Assembly: GCA_000827325.1 (NCBI GenBank)
Contig: KN832875.1
Span: forward strand, 2,108,001-2,172,000
DNA: 64,000 nt
Origin: Oidiodendron maius Zn
Lineage: Eukaryota > Ascomycota > Leotiomycetes > Myxotrichaceae
Direction of reading: 5' to 3'
A program made the translations under genes and the position numbers. Positions 48,074-60,185 of the stretch are shown here, piece by piece. Each line of letters begins with the position of its first letter. Within the stretch, counting starts at the first letter, position 1. The notes under the pieces are model-generated. The model had not been told where the DNA came from. It was given only the letters and a program-made list of their open reading frames with translations, and did not search any database.

Positions 48074-49737
48074 ATGTTTCCAAACCTGCCCAGACAGTTG
48101 CTCCTCGGCTACATCCTCGTCCTCAGCCTCATCCCCACCGTGTCGTGCTCGGCCTGCCCACCTCCCATCTTTCTTCCACTCTCGAACTGTACAATTGCAG
48201 GCACTGCCATCGATTCTTGGGGCTTGAGGCTCGACCTTGCAGACCCATCGCAGTATCTGTGCGTAGTGCCGTCGACCGTGGTCAATAGCACGCTCGTCAT
48301 CAGCTCCACCTTCTGCCAGACCGAGCCCAACGTCACCACCGCGCAGTGTGAATCGTTGTGCGGAAACACGTTCAACACCAGCATCGCGGGCACATCTTAC
48401 ACGTCGTCGTCGCCGGGCGCGGTATTGGCTCCCAACCCTGTGTGGGCTGAGCTTTCTCCACAAGCACTGCTCGCTGGTACCACCGTGCTGCAACTACCTC
48501 CTGAAAACGACGTATCCAAGTTCCCCATTGGCATCATAACCAGTGGGAATCATCAAAACGCGGGCCATTTTGGCCTTGCAAATGATTCCGATGCTCTCCA
48601 CTCTCTCCTCTCCGATGGACTCATTCCAGACAACGGGTTCGGTTTCAATGCTGGGAGCCAGTCGGTTACAAACCCGCGGGACGGAGGTCTAGTCTTGGGC
48701 GGGTATGATCTTGCCAGCATCGATGGAGCGTTCTCAACCTTCCCAGTGGCGACTACCGCAGACGCCGGTCAAAGGGAGTGCCCATTTCAGATCACCATCA
48801 CCATGCTAGTCCTCCGCTTTCCTCTAGCAGAAGGCTTCACGGATGTTAACCTTACCTCGCCTGGGATCCTGATCCCAGCTTGTATAGAACCGTAAGTAAA
48901 CACTCAATCATTCCGAGGCAGCAGCTGCATGGCATTAACGCCAATGTAAAGGTATGACAATCTCTTCAGATTTCCCCAGACTATCCTCCAGGCGTTCCAA
49001 ACGGTGACGGGCTGGAGCAGCAATACGACACCTGATCCGAATCTTTACATCGCGGAGCCAGGGCTCAACTACCCGCAGATGACGGGCTTCAATGGCAGTC
49101 TCATATTCACACTCAATGATGGATACGAGGTAGAGATACCCAACGACGAGCTATCGAACCCACTTCGCGGCATCGACACCAACGGCGCGAGAGTTCTGCA
49201 ACCAAATATCACAGAGGTCGGCATTTTCTACCAGGAGGCTCCGCTCAACACCGCAGTCCTAGGCAAGGTGTTTCTCTCACAGGTAAGCTATCATATGCTC
49301 TTGCCTCCTCGGTACGTGCAATAACAATCACCAAGGTGTACTTGGCCGCCCACTATACCACCAATCAATTCATGCTTGCTCCCATCGTTCCGAGCCCTAT
49401 ATACGCAGACCTGGTCCCTTTCAATTCCACGTCTGCTGCTTGCTCTGCGAGTACAGGGAAGTCGTCTCTGTCCAACGGGGCCATTGCTGGAATCATAGTT
49501 GGATCTATATTGGGTGCTGTTATTGTTGCTGCCGTAATTGCATTGCGTTTTTCGAAACCTCGTGAGTGGGCAACTCGATGGTGGGCAGCTCGACCGTGGG
49601 CGTCAAAGCGACGAGACAGCGTGGACGATCTGATGACCAATCTGGCGAATTTACACAAAAGCCATGGTGCGTCGTCCGTGGGCGCCACTGACGCAGTCGG
49701 CGAAATAGGCGGCCCGCTAGTTCATCACTCCTCGTAA
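48074..49737 (+). CDS. Aspartic-protease-like (A1 fold) single-pass membrane protein, probably non-catalytic
   Basis: Three exons: 48074-48891, 48952-49282, 49336-49737; introns 60 and 53 bp. Product 516 aa. Signal peptide about 1-26 (LLLGYILVLSLIPTVSCSA). Ectodomain has many N-x-S/T sites and the A1-like strand pattern QYLCVVPSTVVNSTLV, GIIT, GGLVLGGYD and FLSQ/VYLAAHYTTNQFMLAP (last one completed by splicing). No D-T-G or D-S-G active-site triad is found in the expected places, so peptidase activity is unlikely. One transmembrane helix at about 431-453 and a cytosolic tail of about 60 residues rich in Trp/Arg then Ser. Belongs to a fungal family of A1-fold surface proteins, possibly sensors or adhesins; function unknown. 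Confidence 0.82.
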
Positions 49738-50048
49738 CCGTTGGGGAAGAATCTGCATGAAAGATCCTTAGTACTACGCAGATATCAATTGCACTGTTGT
49801 AAGATTATATGTACATGAATAGTGATCATTCTGGGAGTCGTTGGAAATGCTCGGAAGTTATAGGAGAATAAAAGCCTGGGTTTAATAATGTATATGCTGG
49901 AATGGTAATTACCCTAGAGTTCACCGGAAACGTTGGTCGATTATGTGAGAACCAAAATTCAATTGTCTCGTCGCGTTTACCTTAACCTGGAATATAACTT
50001 ATAGCGGAGTATATAAGGTATATCAGAAGACAGACACCCTATCCGACA

Positions 50049-52032
50049 TCAATGAAGCTCCTTCTCAAATTTCTTCACGCGCTTGAGAGCATCACACGTG
50101 CAGTTCTTCGAATTTTTATGGTTCTGTCCCTCGCACGCGGTACGGGCATATCCCTTCGCTATGTCGAGATGTCTTATTTTCTCATCTCTCGATAATTGCC
50201 TATCCTCTTGCTTGAGGATGGCAAGTTTGCACATTGCTAGACCGTTATAAGTTTCGTAATGTTGTTCTCGGATTGCTTCCCTCTTGCTCGTGTTGTCGGA
50301 TTCGAATTTACCTCTGGTAGTGTAAAAAGCGTAGGATGCGTCCATGAAATACTTGTGTGCAGTCTCAGGATCGTTTCCGCCAAGACTATTATCTGCTCGC
50401 GAGAAGAGGGATAAAAGCTTGGCAAGGTTAGCACTGGCCCACCGTAGAGCCAGGACCCACTTACTTCCTTGACCTTGCCAATCCTAGCTTCACATTCCTT
50501 AATTGTTGCAACCTGCTCTTCGAGATATTTATAAGTGGCTGGATAGCGACGGGCCATTTTCTGGTCCGGGTTAGTACTCTCCGCGGGACTGATCCGATGT
50601 GCGGCAGCTGCAGAAGGAGCATTAGGTTCGGTACGGGCTTCCGAAGAATTGTGTGGCGTGAGGTCCATTGATTGTGGAGATAAAGGATCTTCCCGGGTGC
50701 CAAGAGATGTGAGCTGGTTTTGATTATCCAGTGACGATTCGCTTGCATTGCTGCCCGTACCCACAGTAGCACCAGCTTGAAGCTCTTGGGCCCTTAAATG
50801 TCCTGATGGAGGGGATTAGACTGATACGATAAGTAATTTTTTGATCACCTATCTCACTAACCTTTGTTATTGAGAACCTCCCGCGCGTCCTTCGCACAAG
50901 TTTGTAGATAAAAAGAAACTCGTTTAAATGCATCGTTTTTCCGATCTGGATATTTGTTCAACATGGCGTGTCTAACCTCCAACGCGCTCCGTGCAAAGCC
51001 TTGGAGACAAGCCGAATGTTCACTGACAAGCTACTAGAGTCAGCGATGAGATATATGGCAAAGGAACGGGTCGCTTACTATTCCCCTGTTACTGTCTAGC
51101 CATTTTTTATATTCAGGCGACAGTTTTTTTATGGCCTTGGTAAAATCCGTCCTCTTTGTTTCGTAAAAGCAAGTAATGGGAAATTTAAAGTTTTTATGCT
51201 GGACCATTTCGCAGAACTGCAGGACAACCTCATTTAGCTCTTCAGTGTTCAGATACTTGGCTAATTCGTCAGATGCTTGATCGTCCATAGATAGTGCAAC
51301 GGCGATCCTCAACTGCACGGCGCTGATAAAGCCATCGTTGGTACCTTGAAAGGGCGTTCCGAGAAATGCAATGCCGACGGTCGACTTGAGAATGTCCTGA
51401 TACTTGCTGTGACTCTCTGCTGCCTGGACTAGAGCCTTGAAGGCGTCAGTTCTGATCCTATAAGCTCAATGAAGGCACAATAACCTTGACAAGTAATAGG
51501 CCACCAAAACAAGATGCAACGAAGATGATGGGAGAGCTGTCCTTGTTCTATTTCAAAAATAAGTCATTTGACTGTGTATAGGAATTGGGAGACAACACGT
51601 TCTGTCTTTCAATATGTAGCCTTTCCAATAAAGTTGAAGAATGTCCATACAGCTTTGTGGTTGATGGATCTTGATCAAAGTTCGCGTTCCAGTCGTACGT
51701 GAAGATGCGAGCTTGTTTGATGATGGAAGGCAACATATTGTCGTCCTTCAACCAATGGACTTCTCCAGATCCTGGATCACCCTCCTTTTTCCACGCTACC
51801 CATGTTTTTGGAGAGTGAGTATCCAGACCATGTATGGCAACAATACTAATGGCCGTTAGTTGTTATTAGCTTCGTCTGCTTGTGAATAGTCTAACTCGAT
51901 CTCCATACTCATAGCCTCCTCACTTCGGTCAGGTAGAGGGAAGACACGGTTCAGTCCGATACTCCGCTCTTCCGCCTGTTCCGTGGACCCAACGGACGTC
52001 CGATTTGTTTCATTCTGAAGTGCTTGCTCCAT
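50049..52032 (-). CDS. DUF676-like alpha/beta hydrolase with alpha-helical C-terminal extension
   Basis: Seven exons: 51896-52032, 51599-51845, 51485-51547, 51079-51435, 50862-51030, 50465-50802, 50049-50417; product 559 aa, all phases consistent. The first splice makes DIVAIHGLDTHSPKTW (46-61), the hallmark N-terminal strand and oxyanion loop of DUF676-like fungal hydrolases found in front of NLR-type proteins; then QARIFTYDWNANF and the nucleophile elbow FVASCFGG, in which Cys141 occupies the place of the usual Ser. Next VGIAFLGTPFQGTND, a typical following block. Residues from about 330 are a low-complexity linker (Ser/Pro/Asn rich) and a helical C-terminus with DASYAFYTTRGKFESDN and a short cysteine-containing end. 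There is no NACHT/NB-ARC or repeat domain, so this is a stand-alone form or a fragment of the STAND-associated architecture. Exon 1 donor (GTTAGA) is the least certain border. Confidence 0.8.
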
Positions 52033-52476
52033 TTTGGTTAGCTAGCGTATATTATCTTAAGTTGGGCCCCCAATATGGGAAGGCCGCACCCGCAGCGCTC
52101 AAAGGCAGTAAGAATGTTTGAATTAGCTTCCGCAGTCTTATTCGGTGTAATGAGCAAGCAATCTGTATATCCAACCTCTATATCTCTCTCTGATACTATG
52201 TGTCTAAAGAGCGGTGTGTGGCGCAGTGACAGGCGGCTCAAATGTTGAGTCCGCGGGGAGAGAGGCGGAGTTGGGCCTAAAAGTCATGTGCCCCTTACAG
52301 GTTGGGCGTGTGTAACCCAGAGCCTCGCATGGCAAGGTAGAATGCGGTGCAAGGAAGCCCAACGAGGCCCCCAATTCAGATTTGCTATCGTTTGGGTTTA
52401 TATAGGGCTATGGCGCGCGTCGGGCAGAGAGTAGCGACCCCGATCCGAAGTTAATTCAAGATTTTACTGTGTTATC
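52033..52476. other. Divergent promoter region
   Basis: 444 bp between the starts of the DUF676-like gene (-) and the DUF6601 gene (+). No gene; presumably holds both promoters. Confidence 0.6.
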
Positions 52477-53525
52477 ATGGGGCTCTCGACCATTAATATA
52501 ACGGATCTTTGCAGCAACTTGCTAGAAACTGCTCAGGATGGCGGGCTTCGCCGGCGCGATGGCAAGAATACGCTCCCCGGCCAGCCTCGAGCCGACCTGG
52601 GAAGTCCAAGTCTCTTGACTTACCTTCGAGAGGCCCATATGGCTAGTCATCTAGACAAATTATCACCCCACCTGTGGTTAGTTAGTGCAATGCTTACCCA
52701 AAGAGAAGGTTCATTTATTGATGCATTTTACAGGTGTCCAAGCCACACTATACCCATATCTCACCACTTCACCACCAAGCTGCTCGCGGTAGGTCCGTGA
52801 TCGTGGTAGAAAACCCGCATCTACATCTCGTTTGGTACTACAACCGCATATTTATTAAGCCGATCCCGTCTTATATGCTATCACGCGCCTTCTGGGAATA
52901 CATTGAGCATGAGGACAAGGAGGTATTCAGAGCTGCTGCAGGGTTTATGCGGACGTACTCGTTCCTCATCCGATTCGAGATTGACTTCCGCAAAGCTACC
53001 AGCACTGATCTGGGATTGATACCCGTTAGCAATTGCGATGAGCTTATAACGTTCGAAAAGTTCGCGACATTTATCACGCCTTTTGCGGACCTGCCGGATA
53101 GTTTCGTGTCTCCGCGGTATCACTGTGGGGAGCTGCGATTGACGCGGCTCAACTGGCTGGCGAGAATCTTTCTCGGAAAGCTGACATTCCACCATATCCA
53201 TGCGCAGTGGGGTTCTTGCCTGAACCGGGTTCTTGCACCCTTCATCACGGTATTCGTTATACTGTCCACTATACTGAATGCTATGCAAGTTGAGCTTGCG
53301 GCACAGGGTGTGCCATATGAGTTGAGCTCTTGGACTGAATTTTCAGCAACTTCGCGTTGGTTTTCGGTTGTTGTACTCTTCCTGTCTGCACTGATCCTGC
53401 TTACCTTCATTGGGCTCATGCTCTTCATGTTCGTCCATGATCAGTGGTTTGCGAGAGCGGTGTTGCGAGCAAAAAATAATTCGCATGTTCGTGCAGCTTC
53501 GGAGATGAAGTCGGGAGTTGTATGA
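52477..53525 (+). CDS. DUF6601 family membrane protein
   Basis: Two exons, 52477-52680 and 52734-53525, with a 53-bp intron (GTTAGT..CAG). Product 331 aa. The splice joins LDKLSPHLWL to VSKPHYTHISPLHHQAARGR, the conserved opening of DUF6601 proteins, followed by VENPHLHLVWYYNRIFIKPI and IPSYMLSRAFW. The C-terminal half has two strong transmembrane segments (APFITVFVILSTILNAMQ and VVVLFLSALILLTFIGLMLF) separated by a short loop, and a basic tail. No known biochemical role for the family; common in filamentous ascomycetes. Confidence 0.87.
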
Positions 53526-54141
53526 GGTCGAATACTAAAATCAAAGTTAAGGCAAGCTAAGTACTCGCTCATTGCAGTACTCTCTTTAGCACGACAAATG
53601 CTGGTTACTATTCTGGTCTGAGTGTATCCTTCCCGAAAGCTGGCAATATTTAACGGCTTTATGACTTTTAATGGGCGTAACAAGGGACGAGTACCGCCTT
53701 CCAGCTGACCCGGCTACGCTCGAACCACCGTCTCCGTCACTAAGGGTCAAGCGGTAATTCCCACAGCCTCCACCAACCAAAGACTTTTCAGAATCTCGCG
53801 TTTCTTATCCGTTTGCTTTGCCAGCCACGCTGATCTCGGGTTGCGGCAGCAAAGTAGCACTCGACGTTTCCGTATTATCTCAACGTAGAATGCCAGTGTG
53901 TGAGCCTCTATTATTGTTCATAGCTGTTATAATCGATGAATTAATTTTCTGCGAAGGTAGTCTCCGTGAATCTAACCTAGACATTGGTTCGCTGTGCCTT
54001 ATGCTACGATGTAGCCGTTGATACGTAGCCTCACTTTTACTTTCGGGGCCGGCCTCGCCGTTTCTCCTTCTGCTGGCCACCTGCTACGTCGGCTCCCGCC
54101 ACCGCTTGCCCGTCGCCCTTGTCTGTCACTGCTTAGTGCTT
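53526..54141. other. Intergenic, no gene recognised
   Basis: Short frames only; a GGTTCGAGC-containing stretch on the minus strand near 53716 was considered as a tRNA and rejected. Confidence 0.5.
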
Positions 54142-54297
54142 CTTAGGGTTAGGTTATTAGAAGCGTCGTTTGAAGGAATTCCTCCCTATGCAATACTGTC
54201 GCATACGTGGGGCTCGGATACTGACGAGGCCACCTTCAGAGCGAGCCAATGCAAGTTTCTAAGGCGAGACATTCTTTCAAGTAGAATATTAACGTAA
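54142..54297 (+). pseudogene. HET-domain gene fragment
   Basis: The plus-strand frame reads RLLEASFEGIPPYAILSHTW then GSDTDEATF, the first conserved block of HET (heterokaryon incompatibility) domains (PPYAILSHTWG-E-x-TF). The frame stops shortly after and no downstream HET blocks (for example GCxW, WIDxxCI) are found before the copia element. Broken remnant. Confidence 0.7.
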
Positions 54298-54811
54298 AGA
54301 AGTATATTAAATTGCTTTCTAATACGCTGGTATCATAGCCCGAGACTTCAAATTGGTTTGGTACTATCCAAAGGTTTGTTATCAGAAAAAGGAACCATTG
54401 TACGATAGTACTGCGTGGGAGTCGACGGCAGGTTACTGTACCGACCAGGATCGCGGGAACAGAACACCGCCCACGACCCTATTCAAGAAGGTGGCACAGA
54501 AACCGCAAGGCTGAGACGTGGGAATTTTGGGCCCATAACAGACAGCTGAGCGTATAGCGCCCAAAGAGGAGTTCTTGAGATAGGTTCTTCCGCAAGCCCC
54601 TTTTGGCTGCAGCCACAGCCTCGTGTGGGCCAACACAAAGAAATCCCTGTGTTGCGGGGAATACGGTCCGGCCGAGTCTAGCTGTTTCAGATGCCTTGCA
54701 ACTGACGTGCGCCACCCAGCCCCGTACCACCACACGAGATTTGTCAGGCCGATATGCTTTTAGTTACTATATACACACAATTTATTAACGCCCGGCAGCT
54801 AAGCCGAAAGG
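54298..54811. other. Intergenic up to the copia target duplication
   Basis: No gene recognised; may include unrecognisable downstream sequence of the HET remnant. Confidence 0.45.
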
Positions 54812-54816
54812 GTAAC

Positions 54817-54994
54817 TGTTTGTATCACTCCGGTGATACTGCATATGCAATATAGGGTCAAAAAGGTTGGTTGAATTAGTTGTTCTTGTTCTAAAGGTAA
54901 GGCTACTGCCTTGCTATTAATATACTCGCTTTTCCGGTGTATTGTTCACCCATTCCATATAAGTTGACCTGATCCGATTCGCCTTGGTTATACA
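54817..54994 (-). repeat. 3' LTR of the copia element
   Basis: 178 bp, TG..CA ends, one mismatch with the other LTR. Confidence 0.95.
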
Positions 54995-55017
54995 CTGGCA
55001 ACTCTTTGTGAATAGCT

Positions 55018-58000
55018 TCATTCTTTGACTCTTTCCACCCATTCAGTAGCCTGTATGTTGATCGTATTGGTGTCGATTAGGTCCTTTAATGCGGAGCAGG
55101 GCTTTGACTTCGTCATAGCGTCAGCCGGATTGTTATTGCCCTCAATCCACCTAATCTCAGTGATCTCCCTTCTCTCATATGATTGTCGAAGACACATCAA
55201 ATCCACTATTAGCCTCTTCTCTTGTGTGGTTCCTAGCTTGACTAGGCAGTCGTATAAGGACTTCGAATCGGTACAAAGGATAAGGGGAAGTCGGATCTGC
55301 AATATGGCTTCAATAGTCGATTTGATCGTTGCCCCTGCATCGAATCCGTGGGCCATTGCATATAACTCAGAAGCTAGGACGCTGCGTGTGACTCTCTTGC
55401 ACTTGATTGACGACCAATGAAGTATATTAGCTTTGTTGTCTTTGTCGGAGAGGACTATGACGAAGCCGATCTGTGATGAGAGGTCCTGGTTGTTGGCAAA
55501 CGAAGCGTCTGTAAAGACTATCAGCTTCATGGACTGAATATCGAGTCGTACAAAGCGTAGTCCCCTTGTAGGGTTATCGAGCTGCCACTGGAGTCTCTTG
55601 TTTAGTTGCTTTGCATGCTCCTCCTTCGGGTTGATCACTTGCGCGGCGAAGGAGAGGTCAAATGCAGCTTCTGGTTGTGATACAGTTGCAATATAAGCTC
55701 CTCTTGCACGCTGTGCAACATATTGATCCTTTGGAGTAACTGCCTTGCGTATTGCACCTCTTGTGTTGGCTAGGTCAGTGGTGTATGTAGCAACCAGTCG
55801 TAAGTTCTTGCATTGACGCTCTTGTGTAAGGGCTATTGAGCCTTCCTTCTCAAGTGTTATATTGCCGCCATTGAACTTGAGTGGATGTGATTGAGTAAGA
55901 AGCTACCTCTCTTTGGATAGGAACTGAGCCTTCTTGAGTTCATTGATCTCATTGATTGCAAAGGTATCGTTGCAGAGAATAAGGGTGTCATCTGTCTGGA
56001 TTCCTATAATCCCGAAGTCTAAGTTGTTGTTGCCAGTCGTATATAAGAGACAAGGGTCGTATGTTGACTGATTCATGTATAGCTTCTCAATGTGGTGAGA
56101 GTGGTATATATTGAACCAGTGGTTACCAGCCTCTGGCACTCCGTATAAAGGCTTAACCACCCGCAATATTGATCCATCCTTAAGCCTGAGCTCTGCTGGT
56201 GGTCGTACAAAGAAGTCTCGATTGAGTTGAGTCTTGGACTGAGTGTAGGCTTGTGTGATGTCTCGTAAGTAAAGGGAATTGTCTAGCAGGGCTGCTGCAA
56301 GTGCTAGTATCAGTCTCTGGCTAACACGTTGAATAGTTGGTGATTGAGTCAAGACCATGCCCTTCTCAGTGTCCTGGTAAGCCTGGACGACCAGTCTAGA
56401 CTTCTCAAAGGCCTTGCTTGTTCCAGGGTTCTTGATCTCGTCAACAAATCGAGAGTTGAAGATCCTAATACCGTGTGGCACGTCCTCAATATCGACTACT
56501 TCGAATACACCGCTCTCAAGTAAACCATTCAGCTCCTTGCGGCGGGAGGCTGTGAAAGGTAGTAGGGCTAAGGCGTTGTCTTGGATGAATATCGATATAT
56601 CAGCAACGTTCTGCCTGAACCGGGCTGGCAGTCGTCTTGTACGCTGCGGTCGAACCTGTTGCTCAGTTTGAGGGCTTGCATTAGCCTGTTCTGGATCCGG
56701 ATCTGGTTCTGACTCTGATTCTGACTGCTCTTGTAAGAAGGGTTTGACTACTGTAGTCCTGAACTCGACAGGACCACGTGGTAGCTGCACTCTGCATGTC
56801 TCCCTCTCAACACCTAGCAGTTTGAAAGGTCCAGTCCACTTGCCGCTCTGCCCTGTATTGCCTTCTCGCCAGACTAGGACGTCTGAATTGAGTGGTGTAT
56901 CATGAATAGCGCTGGTGTCTGGTCCGTTGTGTTGCCCTAGAGCCTCCTTGACCTGTATTTGAGTCCTGATCTTCACAACCTCCTCTATTGCCTTATGTAT
57001 AGCCGCTGCACGTTGTATGATCGAGGGTGTCGGTGGATCGAGGTCAGTCATTCGTGGATAGGCTCCAAAGACTAAGAGGGTTGGAACTAGTCCACTAGGA
57101 CCAGCTGTATCGTTGATAGCCTTGACTGCCATCTGTAAGGCGATATCCTTTATGATATCAGGACACTCCTTGGTAATGATTTGATACGCACGGCATAGGA
57201 TCGGATGAGCGCGTTCAACTAGTCCAACAGACCAATGTGCCTCCACCGGGACGCTCTTAGTTGATATGGCCATAGACTGAGCGTATTGTCGAAACTCCCT
57301 GCTAATGAAGTTCTTTCCAGCGTCATGAGTGATGAATTCAGGTGGTCCAATATATATGTCAATCCAGCAAAGCCTTAATATATCCCATGTGTATTTGGCT
57401 GATATATCCTTTAGCCATCTGGCTGCCTGGAAGCGTATGGCTTCATCGATAATATACAGGACTGGCTGCCCATCAATATACATGATGTTGACATATATAG
57501 AGCAGTTGAAATCGAGGTCCTGGTCATCACGTAGTGTAAATTTGAATCTGCCAGGTGATTTGCCATGCTTCTGGCAGTGGGAGCAGAACTTATTCAGTCG
57601 ATGCAGCGCCTTCTTATCGATATCATCATGCCCAGAGCGTTCCAACACCTTGTATAATCTGTCTGCTGAAGGGTGGCCGAATCGCCGGTGCAGCCGTCGA
57701 AGTTCAGTCATAGTCAGGTAACATGGGTTGTGCTCAAAGGATTCGCATATATATGAGTATAGAGCCTGAGCCCATAATATAAAGGGGTGGCCAAATCGTC
57801 TGATCACTGGAACAGTCTTCGTCGGTGCAACTAAGAGGTCTTTGAGGTTGTTGTAATAGACTCCAAGTGTATCCATGTCCTTGAGACATAATAGGAAGGG
57901 TGTATCAGCCTTAACAATATGGAATTCAGCCTGTCCAACTGGCATGTCGACTATAATTGATCCGATTGATGGTGTTGATCCAATACCGAACTGCACATTG

Positions 58001-59778
58001 ACTGCCCCTGCCTTTGTGGTATTGATTAAGACGCTGGTATTTGATCTCTGGTATACTAGGTATTAACTGTAACCTGCTGTTGACCTCTTTGAGGCTCCAG
58101 TATCGATCATGATACCGTAGAATGTGTCAGATGTATATCGGCTGGTCGTGATATATGTGAATGGATCCGAATCAGTATGTGTAGCGTCTCTACCCTTTTG
58201 AATAAGAGCATGTGTGAGTGATCGATTTGCCAGATTAGTCGTGATATCGAAGGCTCTCTGTAGTTGCAGCGCTCCGAAGGAGGTAATGAAGTGCTCTGCT
58301 GGCTCTAGGTTAGCCTGGTCATTTGACAACATATCGGTGACTATAAGGGCCTCAATAGCCTCATCAATAGAGTCAAGATCATCCTCATCATCTACACCCT
58401 CATAGTCTGCAATATATTGCTTGGTGTACTTGTCAAAGCGTTGGTTGAATCTGGCTTTGAACTTCCTTCTAGACTCTTCTCGCTCTTCCTTTGAGTGGTT
58501 CGATGACCAGCAGCCTTCCTTATCATATACAAAGCAGCGCTTCTTCTTCTGATCCTTGTTGCCAAATCGAGACTGTCCTTTGTTATAGGATGATTGAAAG
58601 GGACGTCGTGAATGATACCGTCGATCCGTAAAGAACTGATTAATCTCACTGCTGCTGCTGTTTGACTTCTCCCAGGTTGTGATTGAGGATCGTAAATCAT
58701 TAATAAGGCCTGCTAGAGTATCTGAGGGTCTGAAACATGCATATTGACAGGCTGGCAGATCTTGACATGCGTTGATAAGCTTGTTATGAAGGAACTTATC
58801 CGTATATAGGTCAGTATCCAGGCCATGTTGTAGATGCCGAAGCTCCTTGATCAACAGGTACAGGCAGTCCTCAGTTGATTTGCCTGTATTCTTCTGTATC
58901 ACAGTCTTCAATATAGTCGAGTTCCACTGCCCTAACACTCCACGCTTATATTCAGGACCTTCGAAGTAATTGTATATAGAGTCGCAGATCTGGTCAAAAG
59001 AGAGGTTATATGTCTGAATAGCCCCTTTGATGCTTATGTAGTAGTGATCAAGTGCTAGACTTCGCAGCATTGTTGGATAGGCCTTGGCCTTGATATTATC
59101 CGGTATATCGACTCTGCTACAAAGGTCATAGAAGATGACTAGCTTGTAGTCAAAGTTGTCGTTCTCACCACTGTATCTGCTCTCATCCGTATACATCTTT
59201 GCCAGGTTTGCGAGTTCCTTGCCAAACGACTGTTCCCTACCAGTTGACCGCTCTGGTTCCTTGCTAACTGACCGTATATGTTGGTAAGGATCTGGAAAAT
59301 CGGAGGGGTCTAAAGGATCTAGTGGATCTGGTACTGCAGTCCTAGCATGTATAGAGCTAGCTATATCATTCTGTCCAAGTATATGGTTGATTTAGGCCGA
59401 GTTGAATTGTCCTGTAGTCCTGATATACTCCTCAATATCTTGTATTGTCCACTCAGCTGGCTCCTCTTCCTGCAACGTGTTGTATAGAGACTCAGCAACT
59501 GTCTTGCGCCTATCCTTTCTCACCTATACACCATTTGTCTGTAGTAATGCACGGAGTTTTCGAATACCTGGTTGGTTGCAGTCCTTGAAAGTGGCTATAG
59601 AGAAGCCTTTGAAGTCCTCCTGGTATAGCTCCCATAGCTCATCATCCTGGAAGTTGTAATGGATATATTCGGTAATCTTAAAGGTGATATAGTCATCGAT
59701 ATCCTTGCTAGTAGCCTCTGCGCCAATACCCTTTGGCCATCTCTCCCTCCCTGCCTTTATCTCCTTCATCTCACTCAT
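55018..59778 (-). pseudogene. Copia gag-pol polyprotein with four in-frame stops
   Basis: One frame of 1587 codons from ATG 59778 to the stop at 55018. In-frame stops: TAG 59524-59526, TAA 59392-59394, TAA 58063-58065, TAG 55903-55905. Domains in order: gag with a degenerate zinc knuckle (CFVYDKEGCWSSNH, in which a Tyr replaces an expected Cys); protease DTGAS just before the third stop; integrase zinc-finger RRLHRRFGH..FCSHC and D,D-35-E core (ITHDAGKNF, GLVERAH); reverse transcriptase with IQTDD in place of the usual YVDD; RNase H with IVFTDASFAN and LCTDSKSL. The frame continues with good coding composition across each stop. Not translatable as a full polyprotein. Confidence 0.92.
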
Positions 59779-60002
59779 TCTGTCTTTTGCATGATGGACG
59801 CGAATCAAGGGCCTTCATGTGTTGAAAGGGGTTGATCCTTTGGATAACTAGTCGAATCAAGGGCCTTCGTGATGAAAGGGGTTGATGTTGACTGATATCC
59901 TTTAGCAAGTAACGTCTGGCAGAAGCCTCCTAGGATAGGACTGTTAGATATCACTTCTCTTCAAAGTAACACGAGCTCCTGATCTGTGATATCACTGATC
60001 AG

Positions 60003-60180
60003 TGTTTGTATCACTCCGGTGATACTGCATATGCAATATAGGGTCAAAAAGGTTGGTTGAATTAGTTGTTCTTGTTCTAAAGGTAAGGCTACTGCCTTGC
60101 TATTAATATACTCGCTTTTCCGGTGTATTGTTCACCCATTCCATATAAGTTGACCCGATCCGATTCGCCTTGGTTATACA
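60003..60180 (-). repeat. 5' LTR of the copia element
   Basis: 178 bp; followed (59802-60002 on the coding strand) by the untranslated leader before gag. Confidence 0.95.
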
Positions 60181-60185
60181 GTAAC

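Larger units (their letters stand above)
54817..60180 (-). mobile_element. Complete Ty1/copia LTR retrotransposon
   Basis: 5364 bp, bounded by 178-bp LTRs at 54817-54994 and 60003-60180 that differ at one base (CCTGATCC versus CCCGATCC) and start TG, end CA, with 5-bp duplication GTAAC at 54812-54816 and 60181-60185. The coding strand is minus. The order protease, integrase, reverse transcriptase, RNase H identifies copia. Near-identical LTRs mean a recent insertion, but the open reading frame already has four stops. Confidence 0.96.

Noticed and set aside
53690-53770. Possible tRNA on the minus strand containing GGTTCGAGC
   Set aside because: No matching acceptor stem or D-arm could be folded around it.
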